From the NCBI GenBank assembly GCA_905178155.1, contig CAJINV010000004.1, positions 4,133,555-4,197,554 of the forward strand: a DNA stretch of 64,000 nucleotides, written 5' to 3'. Below the pieces are notes generated by a model, which was not told the DNA's origin, searched no databases, and saw nothing but the letters and a program-made list of their open reading frames with translations. Both the position numbers and the translations under genes were made by a program. The stretch is from Amoebophrya sp. A120 (lineage: Eukaryota; Sar; Dinophyceae; Syndiniales; Amoebophryaceae). The number at the start of each line of letters is the position of its first letter. Positions within the stretch are counted from its first letter, which is position 1. This document shows, piece by piece, positions 44,523 to 56,400 of the stretch.

Positions 44523-45579
44523 GTCAAAGCACTTGATGATGGGGTGGAAATAATGGGGCGAGGGGGCAAAGTCGGGGAAGTTGAGGGACCACCTAGGACC
44601 TCTTTGGGTTGTTAATTCGTATTAGTTTTTGTTTTTGGTTATAATTTCAACAGTTTGAGCTTGTCTACCGTATGCATCTCTATCATGTTCAAAAACTAAT
44701 TGTTTCGTAAGAGCCAGTAACTAGTTGTACCAGCTACGTGATATACTATTTTTGCATTCTTTTATTTCTGATTTACGGTTGAATAATCAAGATTTCCCAT
44801 GCACTAGCAGTTGTTTCTTAACATTTCCTCAAATCTTTACCACCAAACCGATGTAAACACGTACTTTCTTATGAGTTGTAACTTTTTTTTCTCTTACCGG
44901 AACTGGAACTACTCGAACTGTCACGATGCATAGAAGTACTCATGTGTGATAACACCAACTAACTCGAATGGCCAAAAATAGCAGAGCAGAGATGTACAAG
45001 TAGAGCTACTAGATCGAAAATTTATGTAGTTCGCTATTCGCAAATGATAGAATTTCCAGGAGAGCATAACAACTCGATAGTCGTCTCATGTCACAACCAC
45101 AAGTGTTGCATGCTCTATCGACCAGCAACGGCCCCGCTCGTCGCAGTTGTGGTGTCATGGTAATGTTTACATTTTTTACATGATGTCTTCGTTCTTTGAT
45201 TCTATCTCGGGTTCCACAGCGACACCTGATGTGAAAAAAATACTTCGTTGTAATTTTTATCGAATGGAATACGTCGAATATGTCCCGCTCTGAGTGGTAG
45301 CGTAACAGCACCTAGGACGCTCCTTCGTGGGCGGCATCAGAAGAAGATGTTCTTTGTCGTAAACAAAGCAAACCATAGGTGTTGAAGTAGATGAAGAACT
45401 AGAGCTTCTACATAAAAGTTTGTCAAGGCGTTGAATTTAGTAAATGCGGACGAGTGAATTATACTTTGTAGCAACAAGAACGAACTCACGAGATGAAATA
45501 TAATATCACGATCGGTTTATAATTCAGCTGACCGGAGCTCTACTCCTGCGCAGATCAGAGGATCCTCATCAAGAAAATC
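44523..45579. other. Intergenic
   Basis: About 1.06 kb AT-rich DNA between CAP2 and the next gene; nothing recognised. Confidence 0.45.
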
Positions 45580-48046
45580 ATGTCCTCGTCCACGACCACC
45601 GCAACCACTTCCGCCTCTAGCGCGCAGCTGCGGCTGCTATCGCAGAGCGTCCTTGCCTATCAAATGTAAAAATGTCTGGGTCTGGAAGAATCCAATTTGT
45701 GATGCTGCATTTGGATTCCAAAAAAATCTGTATTGCATGAGTACCAAAGGGAATGTAATTCTTGCTGCGCGGAGAGGGCATTTGTCATGCGGAATAGGCA
45801 CCAAGAAGCTCTCAAAAAATCTGTGCTGCTGGGGCAGGCATCACAGACATCAGGGCTCATCCAAAACGTGCATGACAAGTGTCAGAATCTTCCAGACCCA
45901 GACATTTTTACATTTGATATTGCCAGCACGGTCTCCCGGGCGCGGACGGAAACGGCAATCAAATTCTGCTTAAAACTGGTCGAGGAGGCATCTTGTTTAT
46001 GAACTGCAAAAGAAGTATCGTACTCGTATAAATGCATTACAAATTTCCTCAGCGTGAGAAATGAAATTTGTAATGCTGATTTACCTTAAGAAAAAGACTT
46101 GTAATGCATGACTACGATTACTACGAGTGCGATACTTTTGCACAGGATATTGTTCGACACGATCATCGAGAAATAAAAATCCTGCACCTTTCTTCCACGC
46201 CGAAGCGGAGAGCCTTCTTGCCCGGTTGGCCGCGGTGCCGATTGCGGAGAGCTTGTCGCTAAGCGGGTTCTTTTCAGAAGAACAAGTAGTTCGTCGTGGC
46301 GAGGCTTCATTTGGTCATCTTCCAGCAGGAGCAGGAGCAGAAGGAGGAGGACCACAAGCGGCTACACCTTCAGGGCTTGCCGGGGACGGTGAAGAGCAAC
46401 ATTCACAGCGGCACAATGCTGAAGACGCTTCTTTGCATCATCTCGACCTAGAGGCCCGCGTGGCCACGATGAGCCGTGCGCTGGACCTTGTCATGATTCA
46501 AGAAACGGCGCAAGAGGAGATAGAGACCCATGAGAAAGTAAAAACTACTGCGGATGCGGTAGTAGATCTCCACCACAGCCAGCGCCAGGACTTCCAGCAG
46601 GTCCGTGAAGAGGACCAGGACTACAATTGGGGTAGTGAGTTCCTTCTCAGCAGGCTTGCAACCCTTGCGCTTGAGGATTTGAAGTCCGCCGTCCGTGTTT
46701 TGAAAGAGCTACACGACTACACTCGGCTTGGGCGTGGTTCTCGCAGCTCTTGTACTAGAAGTAAACAGCCGGCTGGTGTTGGGCTTGGGGCACGCGGAAT
46801 ACTAAACCAAGACGATTGCTCCGTGGTTGAAACACTGGTGTTTTTCATCGGTCAAATTCTTCTTCTGTATCGGAGGACGACCAAAAGCAGTCGCGAAATG
46901 AAGATGATTTCCTTTTGGGGACGACGAGATGAAGAACTACTACATCATGATGAGCAAATGCAAAACTCCTCCACCCCCTCTCGTTCATCATCAGTCTCGC
47001 TGGCTTTTGAAATTGAAGAGGAGAATGCCCTTGCGGAAGACACTTTGCGGCAATGCGCGGCAGCAATGGAGGTGGTAGCGTTCGCTTATGCTGGTACAAC
47101 TGGTTCGGGTGGCGCTAGTAGTGGTTCCGCGGCCGCAGCTTCGAGCAAAACTAATAAAAGCAGTTCATTCAGTTCTTGGTCCGAGGAGACTTTTTCCTCT
47201 GTCTCGCAACGCCTTGGGAAAGCGTTGCTCGACGGCTTCGAGATCAGGCACGAAATAGAAACGACGGATCATGCCCCCGCAGGGCTTCATAATTCCGTTC
47301 CGAGGCCCCGGCCTCGCTGGGTACCCAGTCGATCCCTGTTTGCGGATCAGGTGTGGCAGTTGATGGCGGGGAGAATTGTTCTTGTCACGACCGGGATGGC
47401 AACGCAAAAAAACTCTTCAACATCTCCGGAAAGATCGGAAATATTAAGTTCCACGAGGTCGAACCACGGGAACGGAACCACAAAAACGCTGCCCTTTTTT
47501 ACCGTTGGCGCAGTAGAGCAGCAGCATTTCTCATCAATTACATCAAGTAGTCCGAGAACAAATAAGATCAACTTGATGTCTAGGAACAACGGAGGTCGTG
47601 CCGGTGGCGCGCAACAAGCGGAAGCGACGAAAGGGAAAAATCTTAGCTGGCTAGCAACAGTGGAAAACCAACTGGTGTTTCGTCCCGTTCTTACCTCTAC
47701 AACTGCAACGGAACAAGAGGGCACTGTAGCACCAGTCTACAAAATTCCAGCACCTTGGCAACTTGTTGACAAAAGAGGAAGAACAGCGGCAACATCAGAA
47801 AAATCGCTTCTGTCACTCTTGCACAAGGTGTTTTCGGACGAAGTGCTAACGAAGGTTGTTGTACCAGGAGATGCCCCAACTTGCACGAGGAGCGGTCAAT
47901 TTGAGGAACAACTAGCACCGGAACAACAAGTCGGCGACGCGGCGGGACGAGCCCGAGCCGCGCCGGCCTCAGGCACAACTTCTACACGTCACGACACCGC
48001 GTTGTTTCGCAATCTTCGTGAGCGGTGCGAGAGGCATTCTTATTAA
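45580..48046 (+). CDS. Hypothetical protein, 680 aa, two introners
   Basis: Exons 45580-45657, 45925-45997 and 46155-48046 (2043 nt, one frame). The start is MSSSTTTATTSASSAQ. After splicing, residues 27-50 read STVSRARTETAIKFCLKLVE, then a charged helical region with HLDLEARVATMSRALDLVMI and SEFLLSRLATLALEDLKSAV, likely coiled coil. A short hydrophobic piece (TLVFFIGQILLLY) follows; it is probably too short and mixed for a sure membrane span. The rest is Ser/Thr/Gln-rich with isolated helical patches (LLSLLHKVFSDEVLTKVVV). No family recognised. Both excisions are phase-correct, which supports the model. Confidence 0.7.
45658..45919. mobile_element. Introner, family A
   Basis: 262 bp; exact TSD TTGCC; phase 0 in the 45580 gene. 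Confidence 0.93.
45998..46149. mobile_element. Introner, family B
   Basis: 152 bp; starts TATGAACTGCAAAAG; exact TSD TTGTT; phase 1. It carries an in-frame TGA just inside its left end. Confidence 0.93.
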
Positions 48047-48680
48047 GGAGGAGTTTTTGCTATATATAGCGAAATATATAAAAAATATCCCGACCCATAA
48101 TGCGTAGTCACGATACTGGTTAGAATACAAGTGCCGCGACATTGTATCCTCGCTTTGCTTTCTCTCTTTTTTCCCTCTTGCCACTTCTCAGTCCCCGGCC
48201 GCTCGCTGAGCGGCGGACCGGATAAATTTTGGGTATTGGGGGTTTCATCATGTTGAACTGAAAATACAGGTCAGCTACTGGTCAGCTATTGTTGAAAATT
48301 TAATATTTTCAGCAATAGCCGACCAGTAGCTGACCTATATTTTCAGTTGCTTGCAAGCGTTGTCCTTTTGGTGTGGTTTGCAAGTAGACCTGCGGCACCG
48401 CTGACAAAGTAGGGACGCCCCTCCTGGCCGTGTGGTGCAATAAGTAAACGCCATGCAGTGGTCGCGATAGGAGTGGGCTACCACTCTCGTTACTGGTGCA
48501 CTACTACGCGGAACGGTAGTGCTGCGTGTCGGGTACTTTGCCCGCGTGCCTGAATTATAGGTCGAGATATTTTTTTCTATGTTTTTATATATAGCAATAA
48601 CTCATCTTTAATCTTACGCGGTGGATGTGTTGCTCGAACTTTTTGTCCAGTACTATTCGACGACGATTTTTGATCATGTT
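48047..48680. other. Intergenic with a long hairpin
   Basis: No gene seen. Contains the inverted repeat listed separately at 48256-48347. Confidence 0.45.
48256..48347. repeat. Near-perfect inverted repeat, arms about 43 bp
   Basis: AACTGAAAATACAGGTCAGC (48256 on) pairs with GCTGACCTATATTTTCAGTT (ending 48347). The arms also pair through CTACTGGTCAGCTATTG with two or three mismatches and meet at an AT-rich loop. GGTCAGCTA also occurs as a direct repeat within each arm. Confidence 0.88.
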
Positions 48681-49508
48681 ATGCAGCATGATCTTCAAGG
48701 GGAAATAAGGGAAACAGCTCACCACGCAACTGGTGCAGAACAAGGAACAACAGTAGACTACAACGGCTTCAACAACAGGTGGAACATCAAAAAAGCGGAT
48801 TCACATCAAGCCCAACAAATTTTCTCGGCGTACCGAGACCTCGCGCGGCAGGTGATTTATCTCCAGGCGAACCCGACTCCGATGCTGGTGCAGGGAACCA
48901 AGCTGCAATCGCTTTTCAATTTTGAAGATGATGGGAATAAAGAACAAACACAGAACTGCTTTTCGTCTTCAACATCAACCCGAGGTCAACGTCGTCCAAC
49001 GGGGATGAAGCAGAGGCTCCGCTGGTCCTGCGCGATATCCGAAGACATGGCCCGGCTCGGGGTGTATGGAATTTGCGTGACGAACTATCCGGTTTTGCTA
49101 AAGTGCTTAGCAAACGCATCCGAATTCCAACAATTCGTCAAGCGACTGGACGAAACTGATGCGGTAGAAGTACAACAACCTCCGTTTACAGCTATTTCAT
49201 CTTCGGTCGGGGCGAGGAGCGATCGAAACCAGGTCGGTGAGGGTAGAAGAGATGAGAAGGGTATAATTAAGGGAGATGAACATATTAGTCGCGGTCGTCG
49301 TCCCGTCGTGTCGAGTGCCACGACTAGCTCGACTTCGAAAACTAGTAAAACGCCCATGGTGACACCAACTGCTACAACTACTTCCAGTCGTGGTGCTAGA
49401 GAGCAGCTTCCTCAGCAGTCGCAGCAGTGGTCCGAATCCGAAGAAATGAAGAAAGTAGATGAAAGTAGAAAGCCTTGGAAAGATGAGCAGGAGCTCGACC
49501 TCACTTGA
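48681..49508 (+). CDS. Hypothetical protein, 275 aa or longer
   Basis: ATG 48681 (MQHDLQGEIRETAHH). The frame is open upstream to about 48621 only with GTG, so the true 5' end may be an exon boundary; TTTTTGTCCAG at 48640-48650 is a possible acceptor. The N-terminal half looks folded (NNRWNIKKADSHQAQQIFSA, AYRDLARQVIYLQANPTPML, DMARLGVYGICVTNYPVLLK). The C-terminal half is Ser/Thr/Gln-rich and ends KPWKDEQELDLT. Family unknown. It lies on the same strand 0.6 kb after the 680-aa gene, but I found no splice pair that joins them in phase. Confidence 0.5.
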   Translation: MQHDLQGEIRETAHHATGAEQGTTVDYNGFNNRWNIKKADSHQAQQIFSAYRDLARQVIYLQANPTPMLVQGTKLQSLFNFEDDGNKEQTQNCFSSSTSTRGQRRPTGMKQRLRWSCAISEDMARLGVYGICVTNYPVLLKCLANASEFQQFVKRLDETDAVEVQQPPFTAISSSVGARSDRNQVGEGRRDEKGIIKGDEHISRGRRPVVSSATTSSTSKTSKTPMVTPTATTTSSRGAREQLPQQSQQWSESEEMKKVDESRKPWKDEQELDLT

Positions 49509-50488
49509 GGAAGCACTTCTTTGTATAGTTACACTGTATCAGTACGTGCTATCATGGTCATGCACGAGCAGCAGGGCCGTGCGGAAAAATTGTCACCTTT
49601 ATTTTTGATTCAACATTTCGCTGGCAGCACGGTTGTCATGACCTGCTGGACAACGGTTTTCTTCCTGGCTCGCTGTGCCGGGGCATCTAGATGTTTTTCG
49701 AGAACGGGAATTGTTGTTCCTCTTCGAATGTAAGGCATTTTTCGCAAATCGATGATCCTTTACTGTTTAGGATCTTCTATTTCCTCGTCTCTCATTTTCA
49801 TTGCTCCATTGTTTTCGTTCTCTCATGTTCGCGGGTGGGGGCACTTACTTAAATATGTTTCGGTCAAGAAAATGATATCAACCGCACTAGTTGTAAAAGT
49901 AAATGGAACTGCTAAGAAAGAAAACAGCGGTCGTGTGAGAGTAAGTGTTATCGTTCGTTTGGTGAAGGTCGCAGCATAAAGATTCTCGTGGGGGGGCGTT
50001 GCTCGAGGCCGATCGACCGATCGACCGCTCGACAGCGAAGTTCTAGATTGGAAAGGAGTTCTTGCCCATTAATACATTTGAACTGAGCAGGGGACTACAA
50101 CATCTACAGCAAAACAACAAACGACCACAACGACGGGAAGAAGCGAGGGCCTCGTTGATGTTTACTCAAAAATCGTAAGACTTTAGTCGTCCAATGAGTT
50201 GTCTTTGAGCCAGGGGCTTTATTCGTCTGTCTCCGATGATCGGTTTATTTGGTCGTCATCCAGCTTGCTAGAAGTGCACCACGCTTGCTAGAGCAAAAGG
50301 AAATAAATCAGCACAGAGATGAAGAACTTGTTTATTATAGTTGGTCTTTTGTGATTGAGTTCTATATCTTATCTATGCCAATAAAATCGCATATCTATGT
50401 GAATGGTTCTCCACTATAATCTTAGGATTTTTTGGCTGCTGTTGTGAAGGTGCTGTTTCAAATTATCCCGCATCGCTGCTACTTCCAG
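49509..50488. other. Intergenic
   Basis: AT-rich; a short GATCGACC repeat at about 50008-50032. No gene seen. Confidence 0.4.
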
Positions 50489-53400
50489 ATGAACAAGATG
50501 CTATTGTTCAACATTTTTGCACCGCCGCCAGCACGACTTCTTCTTTTGCTCTCCCTCGCGTTCCTCTTGTTCTTCAGCGAGGACGATCTTGTCGGTCTTC
50601 ATACAACCTCTTTCGGCGGCTTCTCTGCACCATCACGAACAACCAGTCGTGGTCCTCGTGGTTCATTTTTGTGCGTAGAAGTTCTAGCGAAGATCGGGGG
50701 AGATAAAATCGACCTAGAGACCACGGAGCGAAACGTCGGAAGTGACCAAGAAGATGAGCAGGAGGAGCTCCTGCAGCTGGTGCACTATGGTCCGCACGAT
50801 GTAGTTATGAACTGCAAAAGCATCGTACTAGTAGAAATCGCATGACAAATTCCCGCAGCAAAATAAGAATTTGTAAGGCATAAATGCGATTAGTACGAGT
50901 ACGATACTTTTGCAGTGCATAGTTGGAGCAGATCCTGCTCGCGCCGGTAGAACTGCCGTCATCGTGGACGAGCTGGGCGCCGATGCTCGTCGAGTAGCTG
51001 CAGGACCTGGTGGTACCAAGATGAATGCGATGAAAACTCGCCTGCGGGGCTCGCTGAGGAGCGGGGGCCGATTAAAGGTTCTTTTGCCGGAACAAACGGC
51101 TGTTGTGCTAGGTGCAGCATCTGCTTCTTCACCTTCGAAGGAGCCATCTTCTTCAACATCTGCCATTCAACTCGACGACCACAGTGGTCCTTTTCCGCCC
51201 ACCAGCAGCCCTGGGGCCGTGTCCGCAACGAGAGCAATGGCACCAAACGATGCTACGTCAGTACAAGAACGTATGCCACGTACGTCAGCAGCACCGGCCG
51301 ACTTGGATCCAAGCGAAGAGTGGCGCGGCAGGGGAGGTTATGAATTGCAAAAATGTCTGGGTCTGGAAGGTCACAACTTGTGATGCTGTCTGTGGATTCT
51401 GAAAAAAATTTGTATTGCATGACCAGCAAGAGGGGTCGGGTTTGTCCTACGTGGAGAGGGCATTTCTCATGCGGTAGAGGTATCACAAAGCCCTCTAAAA
51501 ATATGTGAGGCTACGGCATGCATCACAGACATCATGGCTCATGGAATAAAATATGCATGACAAATGTAGAAATGTAGTTCCAGACCCAGACATATTTCTA
51601 TTTGCAATGCATAGAGGTCAGAGCGCTCCCACTCTTCGACACGACGACGAAAAGAGCAAAGCAGAGCATCTTTCAGAACCCAAGTTCGACACTCGGCACA
51701 ACTACCTGCAGAGCAAGAGGACGAAGAAGGAGACGGAAGCTGCGGGCCCCTACTCGTATTCCTACCTCCCCTCCGCCGAGTTGCTGAAAAATCAAAATGC
51801 GGGAGGTGATCTTGATCTTCTTGGGTCGAAGATAAAGACGAGCCTGATGAACAACATGAAAAACAAGAACACTAACGGCAGGACGACGGGACGAGGACAA
51901 AGCACCGCCATGCAACAAGCTGGACAACGTAGTTCTTACATTCGCGGCAATGTAGTCCTCGAGAATGTTTTGTTGAAAGGTGGGTCCTCGGAGGTGCGAG
52001 GACTCTCGCCAACGAAGGCACGACAACTCGCTACACGACTACAAGACGCCGCGAAGCTGTATTCCGTTTTCATGAATGGAACACGAGCTGCAGCGTTTCC
52101 GCCCACCACTTCCGGCGAGCGAAGAAATGAACCTTCCGCGCCTACGAACGACACCCTTCCTGGAGCGGCCACGACCTCTAGTAGTACTTCACCTCGGCGG
52201 GGGCGCGACGTGGTCGAGCAGGCCGCATCACAACCGGCAAGCTTTTTGGCTCGGGTGAAAATGATTGACGACCTAGATTTTTTCGCCGGCGACATGGCCG
52301 CCCGGCTGCAAGAAGACGTGCTAGATACAGAAGCCGGCAACCCGGGAGGCGTGCTGGTGAACCACGGGGACACGTATCATCACGATGGTTACGAGTCCGA
52401 TAGCCTGTTCATGAGCAATGCAAATGGGATAGCGGACCTGCTCGGAACACTGGGGAAAATAGACGGGCAGACGACGCGACCTTCGATCGGTACGTATTTA
52501 ACTAGCGAGAACTACCTGGACCCCGCAAAGTTCCAGCCCGGCACGCTTGACGTGATGGAGCGAGCAATGGAGCAAATAACGCAGAACAGTGCCGATAACC
52601 TCCACGACGATTCGCCCGAAGAATTTACAGCCAAAGTCGCGCGAGTGTGCGGCATGCGCGAGGATCATTGGCCGGTGAATGTCGACGACCAACTGGAGTC
52701 CTTCGCAAGCCATCTGGAGTGGTCTTGGCTCGAGCTTGCTATCGACGCTGACAAGGACGACAATTCCGGCACACCACAGAAGGAACTGTCTTGGAGTGAC
52801 TTGGAAAAAGTTCCGGCGATTATCACACAGAAAAAAGCAGGTAGGTCATCATGATATTTGTGTATGCAAAAATGAATACACAAAAAAATAAAAATCTGTA
52901 TGGCATATGCCAAACCACATGCGATGTGTCCACCCACGACAGATTTTTCACTTATTTTTGCATTACAAATATGCCCTGCTAGCTTTTTTCTCTGGGATAG
53001 CGATGGAGGCCGCGGCAGAGGACGGAAAGATCACCTACGACGAGTGGCCGGGACCTTATGGCGTTCTCAAATGTAGTTACATTCTCAACTCTTACATGAT
53101 TTTGCATGCAAAATTACATATCAGAATCGACACGATGATCATCAAGCTGCTTCGCATAACAAATTCTCGAAGAGCCAAACAGGCTGAGAATATCTGCTAA
53201 ATGTGTCACGCAAGACGCGCAAGGTCGCCCCTTTCACTTTTGCCCTTCTTGCATCACAAATCCATGCAACAGCTGAGAGCGTAACAGTAGTTGAGAACGC
53301 CACAGACCTAAGTCGGTCTGGTTTGCTATTCGACACCGCAGCTTCGAGCTGGATCCGTCCTCGGGAGTAGACCCTGTTGGCTGGGACTCGGACGAAGCTG

Positions 53401-56400
53401 TTGATGGGTCGTGGACGTGGAGTATTCCCTGAAAATTAACCATCCCTATCCACCTTTTGCATGAAAAGCACACCTTTTACTACATGCTTTGCATGACAAA
53501 TTGGATGGGGATGGTTAATTTTCAGGGAATATGGAGTGACACTCGCGGTTCGTTCACAGCGCGGGACCTATGCTGTGCAAAAGTATCGTACTCGTATAAA
53601 TGCATTACAAATTTCCTGAGCATGAGAAATAAAATTTCTAATGCGGATTTACCTTAGCAAAAGGATTTGTATTGCATGATTGCAATACGAGCGCGATACT
53701 TTTGCACAGGATAGGACCTGCAGGCCTACAACGACGAACATCATTCGGCCTCCGACCCTTGGAGCATTGCGAACCAGGTCACGATATCAACTGTAAAAAT
53801 GTCTGGGTCTGGAAGAATCCAACTTGTCATGCTAAATCTGAAGCATGCAAAAATCTTCTGTATTGCATGATTACCAAAAGTCGTCCAGTTTTGACCAAGT
53901 CGGGAGGCAGTTTCTCATGCAGGATAGGCATGGGAAAGATCGCGCAGAATCTGTCATGCTATGTCCTGCATTCCAGACCTCATGGGCCATGGAAAAGCTG
54001 CATGGCAAATCGCGCATTCTTCCAGACCCAGACATTTTTCCATTTGATACACGAAATCTCCGGGGGGTGAGCTCATCTCTTCGTCGCACCATCCTAGCAA
54101 ACCTGAAGATTCAGCGCACCAGAATTTCGGATACGCGACCCAGCCCAACTGGCTGTCGAGTCCTGACGTCCCGGAAAGCATGCGAGAGTGGCTAGTGCGC
54201 CACACCGCGACCGGAAGGGCTTTTGGGGTCGCCGGCATCAACGAGGCGGAGAGCCGCGCTTTCGTTGATGCACTCGAGCACCAGGACCCGGGCCTGGATC
54301 TCGGGGAGAAAATCGACAGCGGCGAAGAAGTGCAGCGAGCGGTGCAAGTGTGGAATGCCAAGACGAGCAGCGGGGGCGTTGCTGGTGATTCCCTGGACGA
54401 ACCGCCAAACTTCACCGACACCTATCAGAAAAACTGGGAAGCAATTTTGTTGGCAAAGAGTGACAGACGAGGCACGGATGTGGGTTGGCCGGAACTTGAG
54501 CCGCTCGCCCTCGCCTTTCACACTGCTTGCCTCTCGGGGCCCAGCCCCCGTGGTTGCAAAATGTTTGCACACCATGAGCCGAGCGTCGCCAAGAGCACTT
54601 GGATGGGCACAGAAGATATCAACTGTAAAAATGTCTGGGTCTGGAAGAATCCAATTTGTCATGCTGGTTTTGGATTGTAAAAAAATCTGTATTGCATGAG
54701 CAGCAAGAAAGAGAGTCCAAGTTTTGCTGCACTGAAAGAGCATTTGTCATGCGGTATAGGCATCAGGTAGCCCTCACAAAATCTGTGATGCTAGGGCATG
54801 CATCACAGACGTCAGGGGTCATGCAAAACATCTTCCATACCCAGACATTTTTACATTTGATAGAAGAGACGTGGCAACGACTGGTGGAGGCGTTCGTATG
54901 ATCCGCAAAAAAAAAAACAACCCCTCCCATCCACGTTTTGCATGACTACATACAAATTGGATGGGTGTCAGCAGGGGTATTTATTTTCTTGTGGATACTT
55001 CGACACCGAGAACGATGTCGTCGGCTTCAACGAGAAACTTGATCGCCGTCCGCTACTATGCATTGCAAAAGTATCGCACTCGTATAACTGCACTACTTAC
55101 AAATTTCCTCAGCATGAGAAATAGAAATTTGTAATGCGGATTTGCCTTCAGAAAGAGATTTGTAATGCAAGACTTGCATTTATACGAATGCGATGCTTTT
55201 GCACAGGATAGCTACTCCACCGCGTGATTGAGGAAGAGGAAGTGCTATACTCTGTCCCCAGCCAGGCCTTATCGAGTGCAAAAATGTCTGGGTCTGGAAG
55301 ATTGCCAGGCTTGTCATGCATATTTTGCATAACCCATGATGCCTGTAAAAATGCATGACCTAGCATCACAGATTTTTGAAGGGCCTTCTGATGCGTATTC
55401 CGCATGAGAAACGCCCACTTCGCGTAGCACAAACTGCACGCCTCTTGCTGACTCATGCAATACGGATCTTTTTTACCTTCCAAAGACAGCATCACAAGTT
55501 GCAACCTTCCAGACCCAGACACTTTCGCATTTGATAGGCCTCCACAGCGTTGGTAGAGGAATACGAGCAGTTGTACAGCGACGAGGAAAACAAGCCCGAA
55601 AATGTAAAAACCGTCTATGACGTGCTCAGACGTTACAATGATCTCAACTGTTACAATAGAATCTGGAATTTCAATTTGTGTTGCAAGAGGTGCATTTTTA
55701 TCTAGCCAACTGCAACTCTCATAGGATTGCGCATGACAAGTTCTGGAGCCCCAACCCGCACTACAATCATCTGGCGAAATTTGTACTGCAGAAAGTGGAA
55801 AAGTGTCCGAGTCTGTCATGCTCATTCATGCAGTGCTCAGGAATGATGTCATGCTCAGGAATGATGTCATTGTCATGCACATCATGCAACACAAAACCCA
55901 GACTCTATAATTGTAACGTTTGAGATTGTAACGCTTGAGCAGGTCATACCTTCCTCGAGGCAGTATGGAGAGGCGTGGGCGATCCGGAGGGTATGAGCAG
56001 GAGCACCGCTTCGACCTTGGCGAGTGACGCTCTAATTGGCCTACCCGCTTTATCCCACAGTAAAAAGCTGGCAGGGCGGCATATTTGTAATTCAAAAATA
56101 AATACGCAGAAAAATCTGTCATGCTTGGCCCCGTTGCATGCTGTTTCAGATATGCAATGCAGATTTTTTTGTGTATTTGTTTTTGCATTACCCTGCCAGC
56201 TTTTTTCTGTGTGATACGCTTACGGCTACATCGCATACGACAAATGGAAGAGGAACAAGAAGAAGGCTGCTCGACGGGTATTACGAGGAAAAATCCCCCC
56301 TCCCCATATGATCAAAGCGAAATTTCTGATGCTGGATTTGCGTACACAATAAATCAGCTTTGTCTTGCAGTAGAGGACTGCAGGCGCAGGCCCATAAGCA

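Noticed and set aside
48001-48700. Joining the 680-aa gene and the next ORF into one gene
   Set aside because: The only good donor (GTGAGC near 48017) is phase 1, while the likely acceptor near 48650 is phase 0.
52690-53060. EF-hand pair in the 1199-aa protein
   Set aside because: Acidic patches lack the 12-residue DxDxDG pattern; kept only as a remark.
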